A stretch of 64,000 nucleotides of DNA, taken from positions 2,170,001-2,234,000 of the forward strand of contig JAVLRN010000007.1 in NCBI GenBank assembly GCA_032821775.1. Reading direction: 5' to 3'. Position 1 is the stretch's first letter; every line of letters begins with the position of its first letter. The translations under genes and the position numbers were made by a program. This stretch comes from Sanguinoderma infundibulare. Taxonomy: Eukaryota > Basidiomycota > Agaricomycetes > Polyporales > Polyporaceae. Of this stretch, positions 1 through 11,846 are shown in pieces. The notes below the pieces were generated by a model. It had not been told where the DNA came from. It saw only the letters and a list, made by a program, of their open reading frames with translations, and did not search any database.

Positions 1-828
1 CCGGTACAAAAACATGCAATAATATAAAATTGTCAACTCGGAATATGGAATCGTTTGCTGCCACCTGCGCTGACTGCGTACATAATGTCCGGATATCCTC
101 GGCGCATTGACCACTGCCTGTGTTAAACGACACGAGATGTTTCGTTCCACCCCGTCTATGTTACCCGTCGATTTTATCTCGGGAGATACTTATCATGAAC
201 CCTTCATTTCACTCAATAGTTGCAACCTCATCTGTGCACCTGACCTTTGACGTGCCTTCTCTCGCCGTGGTCAGTTCGCTCAACAGGCTGCATGGCCGCG
301 TTTCCGCCATGTTCACCGGAGGGCCTCACCCATTCACCTTTGACCAGCAACTGCGCGTCGCACGCCTCTTCGGTGGCCTCCTCTCGCCGCTTCCCGGTTC
401 GATGCTCATATCCAAAGGCATTTGGGCCCCAGGACAGGACGCAAAGATGCACGGCCACCCGCCAGAGAGCTTGCGGGCCACGCGGGAAAATATTTTTGGA
501 GATAGGCGCAGTAGTTGAGGTGACAGGGAAGTTGAGGAAGGAGATAGGCGGAGACGACTTCTGCGGGAAGTGGCCCGGCAATACTGACCCATATCAGGTC
601 CTGGAATGATCGGTGACTCGTTTGATAAACTCGCGTCAGGGCGTACATGCACCTAGCGGAGAGCTCATGCATGCGCATCCCATGATGATGCAAGTGGGGA
701 TACAGATGCATTATACCTCGTATGCGTAGACTCCGTCTCTAGATCTCAGGTCCTACACCGTCGTTGACAGCTTGAGCTCCGGCTTGACTCCGCATACCGT
801 CATTCCCCTGGAAAACGACGGGTCAGCA
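1..828. other. Left edge, no gene recognised
   Basis: About 0.8 kb with several short overlapping reading frames on both strands, none of which resembles a known family or shows a coherent exon series. I see no RNA gene or transposon end. It may hold the 3' region of a gene lying outside the window. Confidence 0.4.
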
Positions 829-1895
829 CTACCCACAACGAGTGGATCGAATCGGGATGGCACAAGCCAGAACTAGACTTACCTGCGGGGGTTTCGATAC
901 GCAGAAACGACCCTCGCTGATCTCTACCACGACTGTTCCTCCTGTCTCGCGGTCTTCTTCCTCGATGAAGTCTGGCAAGTAGTGGACCATCGCACCATTG
1001 AGCCGCGTCATCGACACCGCGTCGACATATACGTTCGTCCGCTTTCTCCGCGGATGCACGAAGTGACTAGACACGTCGAAGCGGCGCATGCCACGGTCCG
1101 TTCAGCACCGAGCTCGAGGAACAAGCAGTCCAGAAACGGTCGAACACGCACTAGTCGTCGGGCTTGCGCGCAGTTTCGAGCCCCATCTTGTACTCGTCCT
1201 CGCGACGTATGCCGACCGCTACCTCGATCCGGAGCCCAGCGGCGTCGTTGTCCTCCCATTGGGCGATCAAATTGAGGCACTTCAGGACCAGCACAGGAGG
1301 ACTGAGTGTGTGAAACGCAGGAGATACGACAATTGCCGTTGCAGACAGACGCACCTCGGCGGCTTTATCGGACATCTCTAATACGGCTTCATTCCGAGGC
1401 ACCGCGTCCACGTCGCACTCATCCTTCTCCTTGTATTGTGTCCGGTTCTCCGCGGCGGGAGGATATGCAATTAGTCGCGCTCGATGATACACACAATCGA
1501 CGTCCGTGTCATCTGACGAAGCGGTGACAAATGTTCTCCGGGTGCCTGTGGACGAAAGAGATGGTGGAAGCGCAGAGTGACGACCTATTTGCGTGGCTGC
1601 AGTCCGCCTCAGGGAAGTCGCAAACGGAGATGTCTTTGGAGCAGAAGGCACACGCGAAGACAGCGTTGTCAGCGCGCGGACAGGATCGTGTGAGCAGCGT
1701 CGAGGATTCGCGATGAGCTGTCTGAGCAAGTGGCGGGAGGATGCTGAAGTCATCGACTCGTTCGAAGGTCGCGGCCACCGTCAGCGTCGTCCGAGCCCGA
1801 CTCGGCCACTGACAAGTCGTGAGTCGTAACATGATCAGCGGGTCCAGGGCGACGGACCGGCCGGTCCGACACGCGCCTGCACTTGACTCTCCCAT
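829..1895 (-). CDS. Possible hypothetical protein, minus strand, structure unresolved
   Basis: A chain of minus-strand open segments (about 1895-1509, 1753-1151 and 1089-829) could be exons of one gene. The last segment has an ordered, protein-like composition (VYVDAVSMTRLNGAMVHYLP, then an acidic DFIEEEDRE stretch). I recognise no domain. Two of the segments overlap in different frames, so at most one is coding there, and I cannot choose the start. Treat this as a weak hypothesis: transcript evidence could remove it entirely. Confidence 0.2.
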
Positions 1896-2012
1896 GGCAC
1901 AAGTCCGCTCAACAGTGTTTACGAAGAGGTATATAAGCTAACGCGCGCAAGGAGCTCGAGAATCGACCAAAGCCAGGCATCGCATCCCTGTGCTCCGTTG
2001 CTGAGAGGAGAG

Positions 2013-2457
2013 ATGCCATACTTCGCCGTCTACGCCCCCGATTACACCGACGAAGGCGCCCTCGAGCGTCGCCTCAAGGTCCGCGAGACCCATCTTGCCG
2101 CTGCAGGGAAGGAGACCGTGGTCAAACTCAGTAGGTCTCCTCGTCTGCCTCGAGCGTACTGAACGTGCTGACGTGGAGCGACAGAAATCGGAGGTGCGAT
2201 GCTCTCCCCGAACGAGGCCCTCGACACCCCCGACGCCGAGCGGAAGATGGCCGGGTCGATCATGATCTTCGAGGCCGGGTCGTACGCCGAGGTCAAGGCC
2301 CACATCGAGGCCGACGTGTACTGGACGGGGAACGTCGTGCGTATTTTCTGATCCCTTCTAGGGCGATGCGCCTGCTGAATTTCTGCACCGGGATCACCAC
2401 CAGTGGGACAAGGAGAAGACTGTCATTACGCCATGGGTCTCGGCTCATCCGCTCTAG
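2013..2457 (+). CDS. YCII-related domain protein (YciI-like)
   Basis: Three exons at 2013-2130, 2185-2336 and 2404-2457 splice in phase to 107 residues, the usual size of a stand-alone YCII (dimeric alpha/beta barrel-like) protein. The N-terminus MPYFAVYAPDYTDEGALERR and the repeated pattern (GAML.., then GSIMIFEAGSYAEVKAHIEADVYW) match this family. The C-terminus WDKEKTVITPWVSAHPL is typical of fungal members, and it is reached only if the second intron (GTGCGT..CAG) is removed. The family fold resembles small ring-cleaving or muconolactone-isomerase-like enzymes, but most fungal members have no known reaction. The start is the first ATG and gives the full conserved N-terminus. Substrate and pathway cannot be read from the sequence. 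Confidence 0.85.
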
Positions 2458-3103
2458 CTGCAGTGAAATGAAGGGTAGACGAAGAAGATTCTCCATCATG
2501 TATAACTAAGTCGTTGTATCACCACCCACCGCCGGGGCGTCTTCACACCTTTTCACCTTCGACCAGCTGTTGTGGTCGTCAATCTCCTTGCTGGTCTACT
2601 TGACCCACGCTCGATGACCTTCGGCCTCTACATGCGGACTCGCAGATTCACGGCAGACTCTAGCGAGAGGTAGGTGCAAAGGCCGAGGCGAAAGGAGGTG
2701 AGGAGTCCTTCGTGTGGATGCTGATGTCGTACACACCTTGAAGTCGCGCCATCTTCTTTCACCCTCACCCAGTCAGAGCACGTCCTGGCATTGTGCCACT
2801 GCAAGGGATGATATAGAGGTATCTTTATATCAGAGATAAGATGTCCTCTTATCCTTCACGACTTCAAAGCACTGCGCAGTGCAAGCGCACTCCCCTGTAC
2901 ACAAGATCAGACACGGTTCTATAAAACAAACGGGATAGAAGCTGAACGTCCATACAGCACGAGTGGCGATACGGACAACATGTAAACCAGGTATTCTTGC
3001 AATATGAAATTACCGAGTCAGATGTAAGATACCAAGAGCGTTCCGACAACAATACCGCAAACGCGGCGCAGGATGTATGCAGCGAGGGGGAGCCAGCCGG
3101 TGA
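2458..3103. other. Intergenic, 3' ends of two converging genes
   Basis: This 0.65-kb gap lies between the YCII-like gene and the 3' end of the STYX-like gene. It should hold both terminators and 3' UTRs. I see no further reading frame with recognisable content. Confidence 0.5.
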
Positions 3104-4255
3104 CTACGTCTGCATCGCGTCGTCATCGTCATCGTCCACCAGGGCACGCTTTGTACGCTCGCCCTCCCTTACCAAATCAGGATCAACGTCTCAGCATTCG
3201 AATCACGCATACAAAATCAGCAAGTGGTGAAGCACATACCTCTGCATGTGGTCCTCATCGTCTTCGTCCGAACGCTTCCTCCGGACGGAGAAGACGCGCT
3301 GCTGCGGATGTGACGCGATGGCAGCCTTCGCCTTGTAGATCGACTCGTACTCCTGTCAACGACGCGTGTTAGGTCCCATCCTGAAATCCAAGATCAAGAG
3401 AACTGACCTTGATCTGGGTCATGAAGCCGCCGTTGGGGGAGATGCAGTACCGCCGGTTCTGGACCAAATGCAGGGCGTCCTCCCAGGAGAGGTTGTAATA
3501 CTGCATAACGTACATCACGACAAACGAGGGGGATAGGCTGATGCCACCTGGCGCGCATGACGCGTTTAAAGTTCAGCTTCGTCTGCTTCTTGGCGCTGGC
3601 GGGGCACAGGGGGACGGGGGACGGGGGAGGGAGGATGGGGAAGCCAACGATGAAACAAACGTGAACGCACCATTGCAATGTACGAGCACGCAGCCGCCCT
3701 TTGCGATCGCGTCGTCAATGAACTGTTTCGCCCTTGTGAAGCGCGCAGGGAAAGGGTGAGACACAAGGGGCTATGGAAATAAGTCGCGGCTGGGTGCTCA
3801 CTGAGGAAATAGGCGGATGAGGTTCTGCTCTTCGCTGTCCTGCACGTCCAACACCATGTACTCGAAATGCTCCGGGAACCGCGGTCGTACAGAGAACGCC
3901 TCCTTCGCGTCTCGTATGCAAACACTAAGCATCCATTCGTACGGAACGTGAGCGAGTGCAATGTGGCGCTACGAACGAGGTGCGGCGAGATGCAAACATA
4001 CATGTGCGTGATGCCGAGTGACTTGAGGATATCCAGGGATTTCGAAGCCTGGAGAGGACCGAGGTACAGGCGGGGCAGGATCTCCTGGCATTGTCGCCTC
4101 ATTTCGTATCTGCCAAACGACGAACCGCATGTGAGCGACACACAGCACACGTTGTGGCTGACTTCGGGATGCCGGAATACGCACGTCCACTCTATGTCGC
4201 TCGGACCCTGGATGAGCTCCCGAAGCTGATCTTGGTTGTACTCCGTCGTCGCCAT
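3104..4255 (-). CDS. STYX-type dual-specificity pseudophosphatase
   Basis: About six minus-strand exons join to a small DSP-fold protein. The core reads ILPRLYLGPLQASKSLDIL, then GITHIVCIRDAKEAFSVRP, AKQFIDDAIAKGGCVLVHC, and finally YNLSWEDALHLVQNRRYCIS with the STYX-type tail PNGGFMTQIKEYESIYKAK. STYX proteins bind phospho-targets or phosphatases without strong catalysis, for example blocking MAPK dephosphorylation. The active-site loop is HCNGGISLSP: the nucleophile Cys is present, but the Arg expected at C-x5-R is Leu (codon CTA). Catalysis should therefore be lost. The C-terminus ends in a basic segment (VRRKRS) and an acidic stretch. The ATG at 4255 starts a clean N-terminus MATTEYNQDQLRELIQGPSD. 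It is divergent from the ZNG1-like gene, 202 bp apart. Confidence 0.88.
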
Positions 4256-4457
4256 ATGGGAATATGAGAAGGTTCGCAGAGAAGAGAGAGTGAGTGGGAG
4301 GAGGATTAGGGGAGAGGGAGAGGAAGGGATGTAAGGTACTTGGCGGCTAAGGACCTGGCGGGAGGGATCAGCGGCAGAGCGCCCGGCGCTTGCCTTCTTT
4401 CCATCAACCAAGCCTCCTTCCCTCTTTGCTCTCAAACGACATCCGACAGCGTTTGTC
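4256..4457. promoter_or_regulatory. Shared divergent promoter, STYX-like / ZNG1-like
   Basis: Only 202 bp separate the two divergent start codons. The segment has a purine-rich half on the STYX side (many GAGAG and GGGAGAGG runs) and a CT-rich half on the ZNG1 side. No clear TATA box is visible. Co-regulation of the two genes is inferred from the distance alone. Confidence 0.6.
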
Positions 4458-6239
4458 ATGGACGACGCCGACGACATTCCGTGCGTCAATTTCGCTTGTC
4501 CCCCCGCGACGTGGAGTGCTAAGGGGACATAGAGAGCTCGTAGAGGCCGACGCTATCAGCACCGAGGACGCCCCGAATGGCCTTTCGATCCCAACGTCCT
4601 TGGCAGACGCGACTGACTCCGACCACGCCCCTCACACGGTGCCTCTGACCATCATCTGCGGCTTCCTGGGGGCAGGGAAGTCCACGCTCGTCCGGTACGT
4701 CCCGCCTAACTCAGGTCCGGCGCCAGGTCGAGTCCGGAGCGCGACTCGAACTCGGATCCGGCGGTCGGACGCGCCCAACCCTAATCCCGAGGTCGATGCG
4801 TGCGTGCGGAGGCTGACCGCGCTGTCCTGGTTGCAGGCGGATTTTGACGGAGCGGCATGGGTACCGGATCGCGGTCATCATGAATGAGTTCGGGGACACT
4901 GCCGTAAGGACAGCTCTCCCTGCTCGTTCGTCCAGCAAGTGCTGAGCGGCTCGGATCCCATCGAATTCGATGGAACAATAGGACATTGAAGGTGCGTGCA
5001 CGCATCGATGGGACCGCTCCCTGATCAGCGTTATTGACGGGCCCCGAATTTGACTGTTCGCACTATCCAGCGAAGACGATCAACGTCTCGTCCCCTGACG
5101 ACCCGACAAAGCAGTCCGAGGAGTTCCTTGAGCTCGCGAACGGATGTCTCTGCTGCAGCATAAAGGACACGGGCATCGCCGCAATCGAGAAGCTCATGAA
5201 ACGCAAGGGTGCCTTCGACCATATCCTGCTTGAGACAACCGGCCTGGCAGATCCTGGTACGCCGGCCATCCCGCAGTGGCTTGTATGCGCTTTCATCTTT
5301 AACGCTGCCCCATTAGGTCCCATAGCGTCTATGTTCTGGCAAAACGAAGAGTTCTCGCAAGGACTGGGCCGGGACATCCACCTGGACGGAGTTGTGTGTG
5401 TGGTCGATGCCGTCTTTGGTCGCCAGGTACGTGCATACATAAGCGAACGAACGTATATAGCGGAGCTTTACCGGTCCTCTAACCAGCAAATGGAAGAAGA
5501 CCATGCCGCCGATGGCGTCGGGGAGAGCTTGCGGTAGGTGGCGAGACAAACTGTCTGTTAACGTTTGTATACTGACTCATCCTTTTTCTTGTGGTGAATT
5601 CACAGACAGATTGCAGCGGCAGATGTCATCCTGTTGAATAAAGTGGACCTCGTGCCATCGCCCTCTGCAAATGCGACCGAGGCGATCATCCGTGGCGTGA
5701 ACCCCGCGGCATCAATCCACAGAACGATCCGTGGGGAGATTGACCTCAGGCATATCATGAGCGTTGATGCATACGCCTCTAGGCAGCTACTGGACGTGTC
5801 TGGAGCGATATTGGCGAAATCGCATCAGGACCACGGACACGAGGACGAACACGAACACCACCACGAGCACGAGCACGCGAAGACGCCGACACATTACGAG
5901 CTTCGCGGAATCTCGAGTCTGCAAATAGACTGCCCAACGTTATCTCCGGAACAGATGGACCTTCTAGACGAGTGGATTCGCGACGTCCTTTGGGAGAAGC
6001 ACTTACCAGGTCGCCCGGCCGGAGAGAACAGCGGGATTGAGGTGCTCCGCTGCAAAGGGCTCTTTGTGACAACAGCCGGAGAGCTTCACGTCCTGCAGGG
6101 CGTCAGGAACCTGTACGAGATCGCGAAGGTCGAGGACGAAGTACTCGGACTGCCGGACGCGGGGAAGCTGGTGTTCATCGGTAAAGGACTCGACGAGCAT
6201 GTTCGACGCAGTTTACAAGAACAATTGAAGTTTGTATGA
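4458..6239 (+). CDS. ZNG1: ZNG1/CobW family zinc-chaperone GTPase (COG0523)
   Basis: Eight exons (4458-4480, 4533-4694, 4837-4903, 4982-4991, 5071-5256, 5317-5426, 5487-5533, 5606-6239) give about 412 residues in continuous phase. Visible motifs in order are a Walker A loop GFLGAGKST, a switch segment NEFGDTADIEA, the metal-binding GCLCCSIKD (CxCC), [12 protein letters not shown], and the guanine-specificity motif LLNKVDLV. A His-rich loop ([13 protein letters not shown]) follows, then a CobW C-terminal domain. Members hand zinc to client enzymes. In animals and yeast ZNG1 activates methionine aminopeptidase through an N-terminal PELV-type motif. Splicing to the second of two nearby acceptors gives [12 protein letters not shown], which preserves that motif. 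Exon 4 is only 10 nt. Confidence 0.92.
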
Positions 6240-7170
6240 ATACAGAGTGTTTGTCCGCTCTCCTTCTCCGGTGCCGGTCAACGACGCCTGCGTACGCTCT
6301 CCAAATTCTCGTTTGCCGACTGCGTTCGAAGGTCTTTAGGTTCGTCGGCATTGTACCTCTCCGTGACGTACGACGACGGCTTCTGTTCAGTAAAATCAGC
6401 TTACAGATCGAGCCGTCACAGGACCCCCGACAATACACCCATATCCCTGATCGCCTGTCCGGACAAGATTGACGGGTCCGGAAGGCCTTGCCTGCCCCAG
6501 TCCGCACAAAAGTGCGCACTTGGGATGGGACGGACTGATCTATTGTCCTGGACGAACACTTTACTAGTAGGCGTCTGGTCATGCATGCATCACACGCCTA
6601 CGTGGTGATGTAACACCACGCTCCCACCGTTGCATGGTTTCTAACAATTTCTACCTCGCCTACTCCTTGAGTTGCGATGAAGAAATCAGGGATGGGGGCA
6701 GCGAGCACTTGTTCAGCTCCGAGTTGTGATTTTCTAGGCCTTATCCCATGTCAGGACAAAAATGGCCCCCCCGGCCGCTAAAACATGACCGGACAACCTT
6801 GGGACAAACTGGCCGAAAGTGGGCTACGGCAGATCAGGCATATATGCATATTATCGGGGTTCCTGCCACTACGTATGAAGGTAAACGTACCTGCTGTAGG
6901 CAGTGAGCCCGTGTGGATGTCCTTGATCGGGGGCGACAACATCCGCGTACATTGTACAGCTTCCCGATGCCTTCTTCCGGCATGCCGCTGCTGCTAGCTA
7001 TGCAGAACTTTTTTGTCAGCGTGCATACATCCGGACACATTCGTGATATGCACATACCCGACCACGCCGGGGAAGCACAAAGGAGGACAGTCCTTCGACT
7101 CCCGGTGAACCTGCGCACTTCCCGGGATATTTGATCATGATCGCGACCAACGCCGCAGCAAAGACCGACG
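6240..7170. other. Intergenic, converging 3' ends
   Basis: About 0.93 kb between the ends of ZNG1 and YAE1. Short open frames occur on both strands without family resemblance. I see no RNA gene or mobile element. Confidence 0.5.
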
Positions 7171-7891
7171 TCAACTCCATTGTAGCCCGAGCCCAAGCCC
7201 GAGCTCCAGAGAGATCGCCAGGAGGCGGTCCTTGAGCCGGACGACGTCCTCCGCCGTCGGCCGCACAGGGTTCGGGGCCCGGATTGCCGCTGCGTCAGAC
7301 CCGGAACCGCCGCCATTCGTCATCCGGGCCATCAAATCCTCGAGGCCCTCCATGTCCCGCTTCGCCTTGAGCTCCTCGTTGAGCGCCGCCGGGTCAGCCT
7401 CATCGTCGTCCATCCGGTCTTGATCGAGGTGCTCCCTGGCGTGTGCGATCGCCTCCAAGTCGGGGGGCGCGATGTCCGAGAGGCGGATGTTCGCGAGCTC
7501 GCGTGCGATCGCGCGGAGCTCCGTTTCGAGCGTTGGGGTTTCAACTTGCGCGGAGGAAGAGGGGGTCCGGGAGAGGAAAGCGAGGAGGGCGGAGGCGAGC
7601 CCGCGGAGGATGCCCAGGTCACGGCCGAGGGGCGCGCCGATAGACGCGAAGCCGTCGTCGAAGCCTTGTTGAAGCGCGCCCTCCTTTCCGGCTGTGATGC
7701 CCTCGCGGTAGCCTGCCTGTATGCGTGCGTTGTGTTACGGTTTTATGGACGCGAGCCTAGGCACCCGGGGAGGGGAGGAGAAGGCGGTCGGGGGGACGCG
7801 GACGTACGTTGGTGAAGTCGTTCGAGATCTTCTCCCACTCCGAGTTTTGGACGGCCTTGGGGTCGTTGCTCCAGAACTGCTCGTCATCCAT
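7171..7891 (-). CDS. YAE1: YAE1-domain protein (Yae1-Lto1 Fe-S adaptor subunit)
   Basis: Two exons (7891 down to about 7813, and 7716-7171). The first encodes MDDEQFWSNDPKAVQNSEWE. The second opens with AGYREGITAGKEGALQQGFD, the glycine-spaced repeat (deca-GX3 type) that defines the Yae1 N-terminal domain. Yae1 and Lto1 form an adaptor that delivers the ABC protein Rli1 to the cytosolic Fe-S assembly machinery, which supports ribosome function. The rest is helical with an acidic linker (RMDDDEADPAALNEELKAKR), ending in a leucine-rich tail and LQWS. The frame is open for some distance upstream, but the ATG at 7891 gives the family-like N-terminus. It is divergent from the P450 reductase gene. 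Confidence 0.82.
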
Positions 7892-9013
7892 TGCTTCGTT
7901 CTGTGAGTGGTCGTAGAGCAAGAGATGGAAGTTGGACTCGAGGAGGAGAAGGTCAAAAACTGATAGCCTAGCGGAATTCGGGGAGCAGCTCAAAATCTGG
8001 GATCTGAGATTGGTTTGATCAGGTACCTTGACGCGATCGCAGTTTCTCCCGCAAGCTCAACTAGACATGATCCTTTCGTACATAGTTCAGTATAACCTCG
8101 AACGCTTAGTGAGGGCCTGCAATGTACTCTACTCTGTACACCACGCACACTGCTGTATCTAATGCTGACCGAGAGTACTTATGCGATTGCAAACAGTACA
8201 TCACTACTCAGGCACGCGTACGTCTGGAACATTGGACACACAAAAAATCTTACGTGTCTTGTAGGAGAAGGGTAATGCGGTCTGGCGTAATGTCCTCATT
8301 TCACATTGAATAACCTCCGGAGATACAGTGCTTCTTATCGCGTCTCCACTCTTCTCCGGATGGGCGTTTTGGGCCTGTCGCTTCCCCAACGTCTGAATAC
8401 TCATTTTGTAGCAGATGTGTTCATCCGGACACCATCCTGGCATGGATCTGCCTCGGTTGCGTAGGCTGATACAGTTTGAATACACCGATGCATGGAGCAC
8501 GGCTTGGAGCCGGGCAGACACGGCCTCCGGACGGAGAAAGTGCGTGGGTCCTGCATTCCGCGGGCGACCGAGTTGGCTCGAGGACCGGGTACCGCGAGAT
8601 ACTGCGCCCCGCCAGACCCGGTTCTGTCAAGAGCAGCTGACACGAGCTCCAGAAGGTTTGCAAAAACTTGTGGGTCAAACGGGTCAAATGAGGCCCTGAA
8701 GTGGAATAGATGTCTTGCACGGAACGCTGGGGAATGGGTGTGCGAGTGGGGATTAAGCTGGGGACGTGCTCGAAGGAGAGAGGAGTGCTGAGTGAGACGC
8801 CGGATCGGATTCTTCTAATCGGGATGAGATAAGCGGGGAATCTGTGTGCGTGGCGCGATATGCCGAAAAGGGCGGGGAGGGACAGGGCAATATAATCGGC
8901 CGAGCTTCGAACACACTCACAGCTTCCGCAACCTCCTCGTCGACTTCTTATTCCCCCTCCCCCTCTTCCCTTCTCCCTCTCTCCGCCTAGTCACGGCCTC
9001 GCCGTCGTCGACC
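7892..9013. promoter_or_regulatory. Divergent promoter region of YAE1 and P450 reductase
   Basis: About 1.1 kb without a supported gene. Near the reductase start there is an AT-rich TATA-like box (CAATATAATC, about 8889), then a strong CT-rich tract at about 8946-8987 immediately before the ATG at 9014. Such pyrimidine tracts commonly precede start sites of well-expressed fungal genes. Short frames between 8120 and 8790 look like chance. Confidence 0.55.
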
Positions 9014-11374
9014 ATGGCTTCCTCCGACGTGATCGTTCTCGCCCTCGGCGTCGTCCTCGCGGCCGTATACCTCTTCCGTGACCAACTCTTTGCCGCATCC
9101 AAGCCCAAGGCAGTCCCCGTAGCCTCCTCCAAAGCAAATGCAGGTGGAGGTAACCCCCGGGACTTCATCGCCAAAATGAAGGAGGGCGTAAGTCTTCATT
9201 CCGTTGTGTCCGACAAACACGGCGCTCACAGTCCTGCTACGTGTCCTCAGAAAAAGCGCATCGTCATCTTCTACGGCTCACAAACCGGCACTGCAGAGGA
9301 GTATGCCATCCGTCTTGCCAAGGAGGCCAAGCAGAAGTTCGGTCTCGCATCTCTCGTCTGCGACCCCGAGGAGTACGACTTCGAGAACCTCGATGAGCTT
9401 CCCGAGGACTGCTGTGTTTTCTTCGTCATGGCCACCTACGGCGAGGGCGAGCCCACCGACAATGCCGTTACTCTCTGCCAGAACCTTTCCGACGAGAGCT
9501 TTGAGTTCTCCAACGGCGAGCACAAACTCGATGGTCTCAAGTATGTTGTCTTCGGTCTCGGCAACAAGACCTACGAGCACTATAACCTCATATCCCGCAA
9601 CGTTGACGCCGACCTCACAAAGATGGGTGCCATCCGCATCGGCCAGCGCGGCGAGGGCGACGACGACAAGAGCATGGAGGAGGACTACCTCGAGTGGAAG
9701 GATGGCATGTGGGAAGAGTTCTCCCGTGTCATGGGCGTCGAGGAGGGTCAGGGCGGCGATTCGCCTGACTTCGTAGTCACCGAAGTTGAGGACCATCCTC
9801 CGGAGAAGGTTTATCTCGGTACGTGTCCATCGTGACCAACCAGGTTTTGATTGCCAGAGCTTATTTGACCGACAGGTGAACTTTCCGCCCGCGCTCTCAC
9901 CCGCTCCAAGGGCATTCATGACGCAAAGAACCCCTACCCTTCACCTATCACTACGGCTCGCGAGCTCTTCGCCGACGGCGCTGACCGCAACTGCATTCAC
10001 GTTGAACTCAACACCGAGAACTCCGGCATCACCTACCAGCATGGAGACCACGTCGGTGTTTGGCCTTCCAACTCCGAGGTCGAGGTCGAGCGTCTGCTCT
10101 GCGCTCTAGGTCTTCACGACAAGAAGGACACAGTCATCCAGATCGAATCCCTTGACCCTGCTCTCGCCAAGGTTCCTTTCCCCGTCCCTACGACTTATGT
10201 CACCGTTCTCCGTCACTACATCGATATCAGCGCTGTCGCCGGTCGTCAAATCCTTGGTGTATTGTCCAAGTTCGCTCCTAACCCCGAAGCCGAGGCTTTC
10301 CTCAAGAACCTCAACACCCACAAGGAGGAGTACAACAACATCGTCACCCACGGTTGCCTCAAACTCGGTGAAATTCTTCAGCTCGCGGCCCAGAACGACC
10401 TCAGCGTTCCTCCCACACCGGAGAACACGACATCCTGGAAGATACCCTTCGACATTATCGTCTCGTCGATTCCCCGTCTCCAGCCCCGGTACTACTCCAT
10501 CTCCTCCAGTCCCAAGCTTCATCCTCACTCGATCCATGTCACTTGCGTCGTCCTCAAGTATGAGTCGATCAAAAACGAACGTGTTAACATTCGTTGGATC
10601 TTCGGCACTGGTTCGAATTTCCTGCTCAACCTCAAGTACGCAGCCAATGGCGCAGAGACCCCTCTCCTAGACAATAAAGAAGAGCCCGCTCGTGTTCTTG
10701 CTCCCCACTACGCTATCGATGGTCCCCGTGGTGCGTATAAGCAAGAGACTGTCTACAAGGTTCCTATCCACGTTCGTCGCTCGACGTTCCGCCTTCCCAC
10801 CAACCCCAAGAGCCCTGTCATCATGATTGGTCCCGGAACTGTAAGTATTACGTCCTCCCAAACACTAAATGACAGCGTGCTCACGTTCGATCCACAGGGT
10901 GTAGCTCCCTTCCGTGGTTTCGTTCAAGAGCGTGTCGCCATGGCACGCCGCACGATCGAGAAGAACGGTCCAGAGGGTCTCGCCGATTGGGGCAGCATTC
11001 GTCTCTACTTCGGCTCGCGGACATCGACGCAGGACTTCCTGTACAAGGACGAGTGGTCCGAGTATGCGAAGGAGCTCCACGGCAAGTTCACGCTGCGGTG
11101 TGCGTTCTCGCGTGAGGTGTACAAACCCGACGGGAGCAAGATCTACGTCCAGGACCTGCTCTGGGAAGATCGGGAGACCGTCGCGGACGCTATCCTGAAC
11201 GGGAAGGGATACGTGTACATTTGCGGTGATGCGAGGAGCATGAGCAAGGCGGTCGAGGAGACGCTGTGCAGGATCCTGGGCGAGGCGAAGGGCGGCAGTG
11301 GGGAGGTGGAGGGTGTGGCGGAGCTGAAGCTGTTGAAGGAGAGGAGCAGGTTCCTGACGGATGTCTGGAGCTGA
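9014..11374 (+). CDS. CPR1: NADPH-cytochrome P450 reductase
   Basis: Four exons (9014-9187, 9251-9818, 9876-10840, 10898-11374) give 727 residues, the normal family length. Order of domains: N-terminal membrane anchor (DVIVLALGVVLAAVYLF), FMN/flavodoxin domain (FYGSQTGTAEEYA, ATYGEGEPTDNA, FGLGNKTYEHYN), FAD and connecting domain (RYYSISSSPK), and NADPH domain (GPGTGVAPFRGF, LYFGSRT, YICGDARSM, ending in DVWS with the aromatic C-terminal Trp). It transfers electrons from NADPH to microsomal P450s, squalene epoxidase and others at the ER face. The ATG sits in a good context (ACCATGG) and directly precedes the anchor. I see no defect. Many basidiomycetes use this single enzyme for a very large P450 complement. 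Confidence 0.97.
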
Positions 11375-11846
11375 GCGTCGTTGGCAATTTTGTTCGGATG
11401 GATGGAGGCACATGACGTTTGGCGCGTCGCGTCGCATATGCTACGACACATTGTCGGCTCTCGTTTGCTGTGTGGATTCCTGTTGTCCTGATCGTTTCTT
11501 TATCGTATCCTCTCAGCTGCACACACACGACTTTGGCTCTGAACTCCTGCGTCTTATGTAGAGCTTCCTCACGGTCAGGCGTACCTCTAGATGTCTGGTA
11601 GACATAGAGCATTGTAATGTATAATGACATGCAAGCGTCGCAGTCGTGTGGGGTGTCGTGCGAGCAATTGCGGAGGACTTCGGACATGAGTCGGACTGGC
11701 GGGACGCCGGTGCGCGGGAGCGGTTTCGCGCTCAATGACGCCGATCGCAGTCATTGCTTTTGCGACCACCTCGTCCAGCCAACACTCCGCCAGACCGACC
11801 GCTTCCTGCCCGCGCACGTCCCCGTGGCCCCGACCCCTGGGCTGTA
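11375..11846. other. Intergenic between P450 reductase and SHE9
   Basis: Tandem genes separated by 0.47 kb. The region must hold the reductase terminator and the SHE9 promoter. No other feature is evident. Confidence 0.5.

Noticed and set aside
7171..7891. PEX19 as an alternative name for the YAE1 gene
   Set aside because: The acidic, helical C-terminal part suggested it at first, but there is no farnesylation CaaX box (the protein ends in LQWS), and the glycine-spaced YREG/KEG repeat is that of Yae1.
9278..9919. A 213-codon minus-strand open frame
   Set aside because: It runs antisense to the FMN domain of the P450 reductase and has repetitive Val/Leu/Glu composition with no family match.
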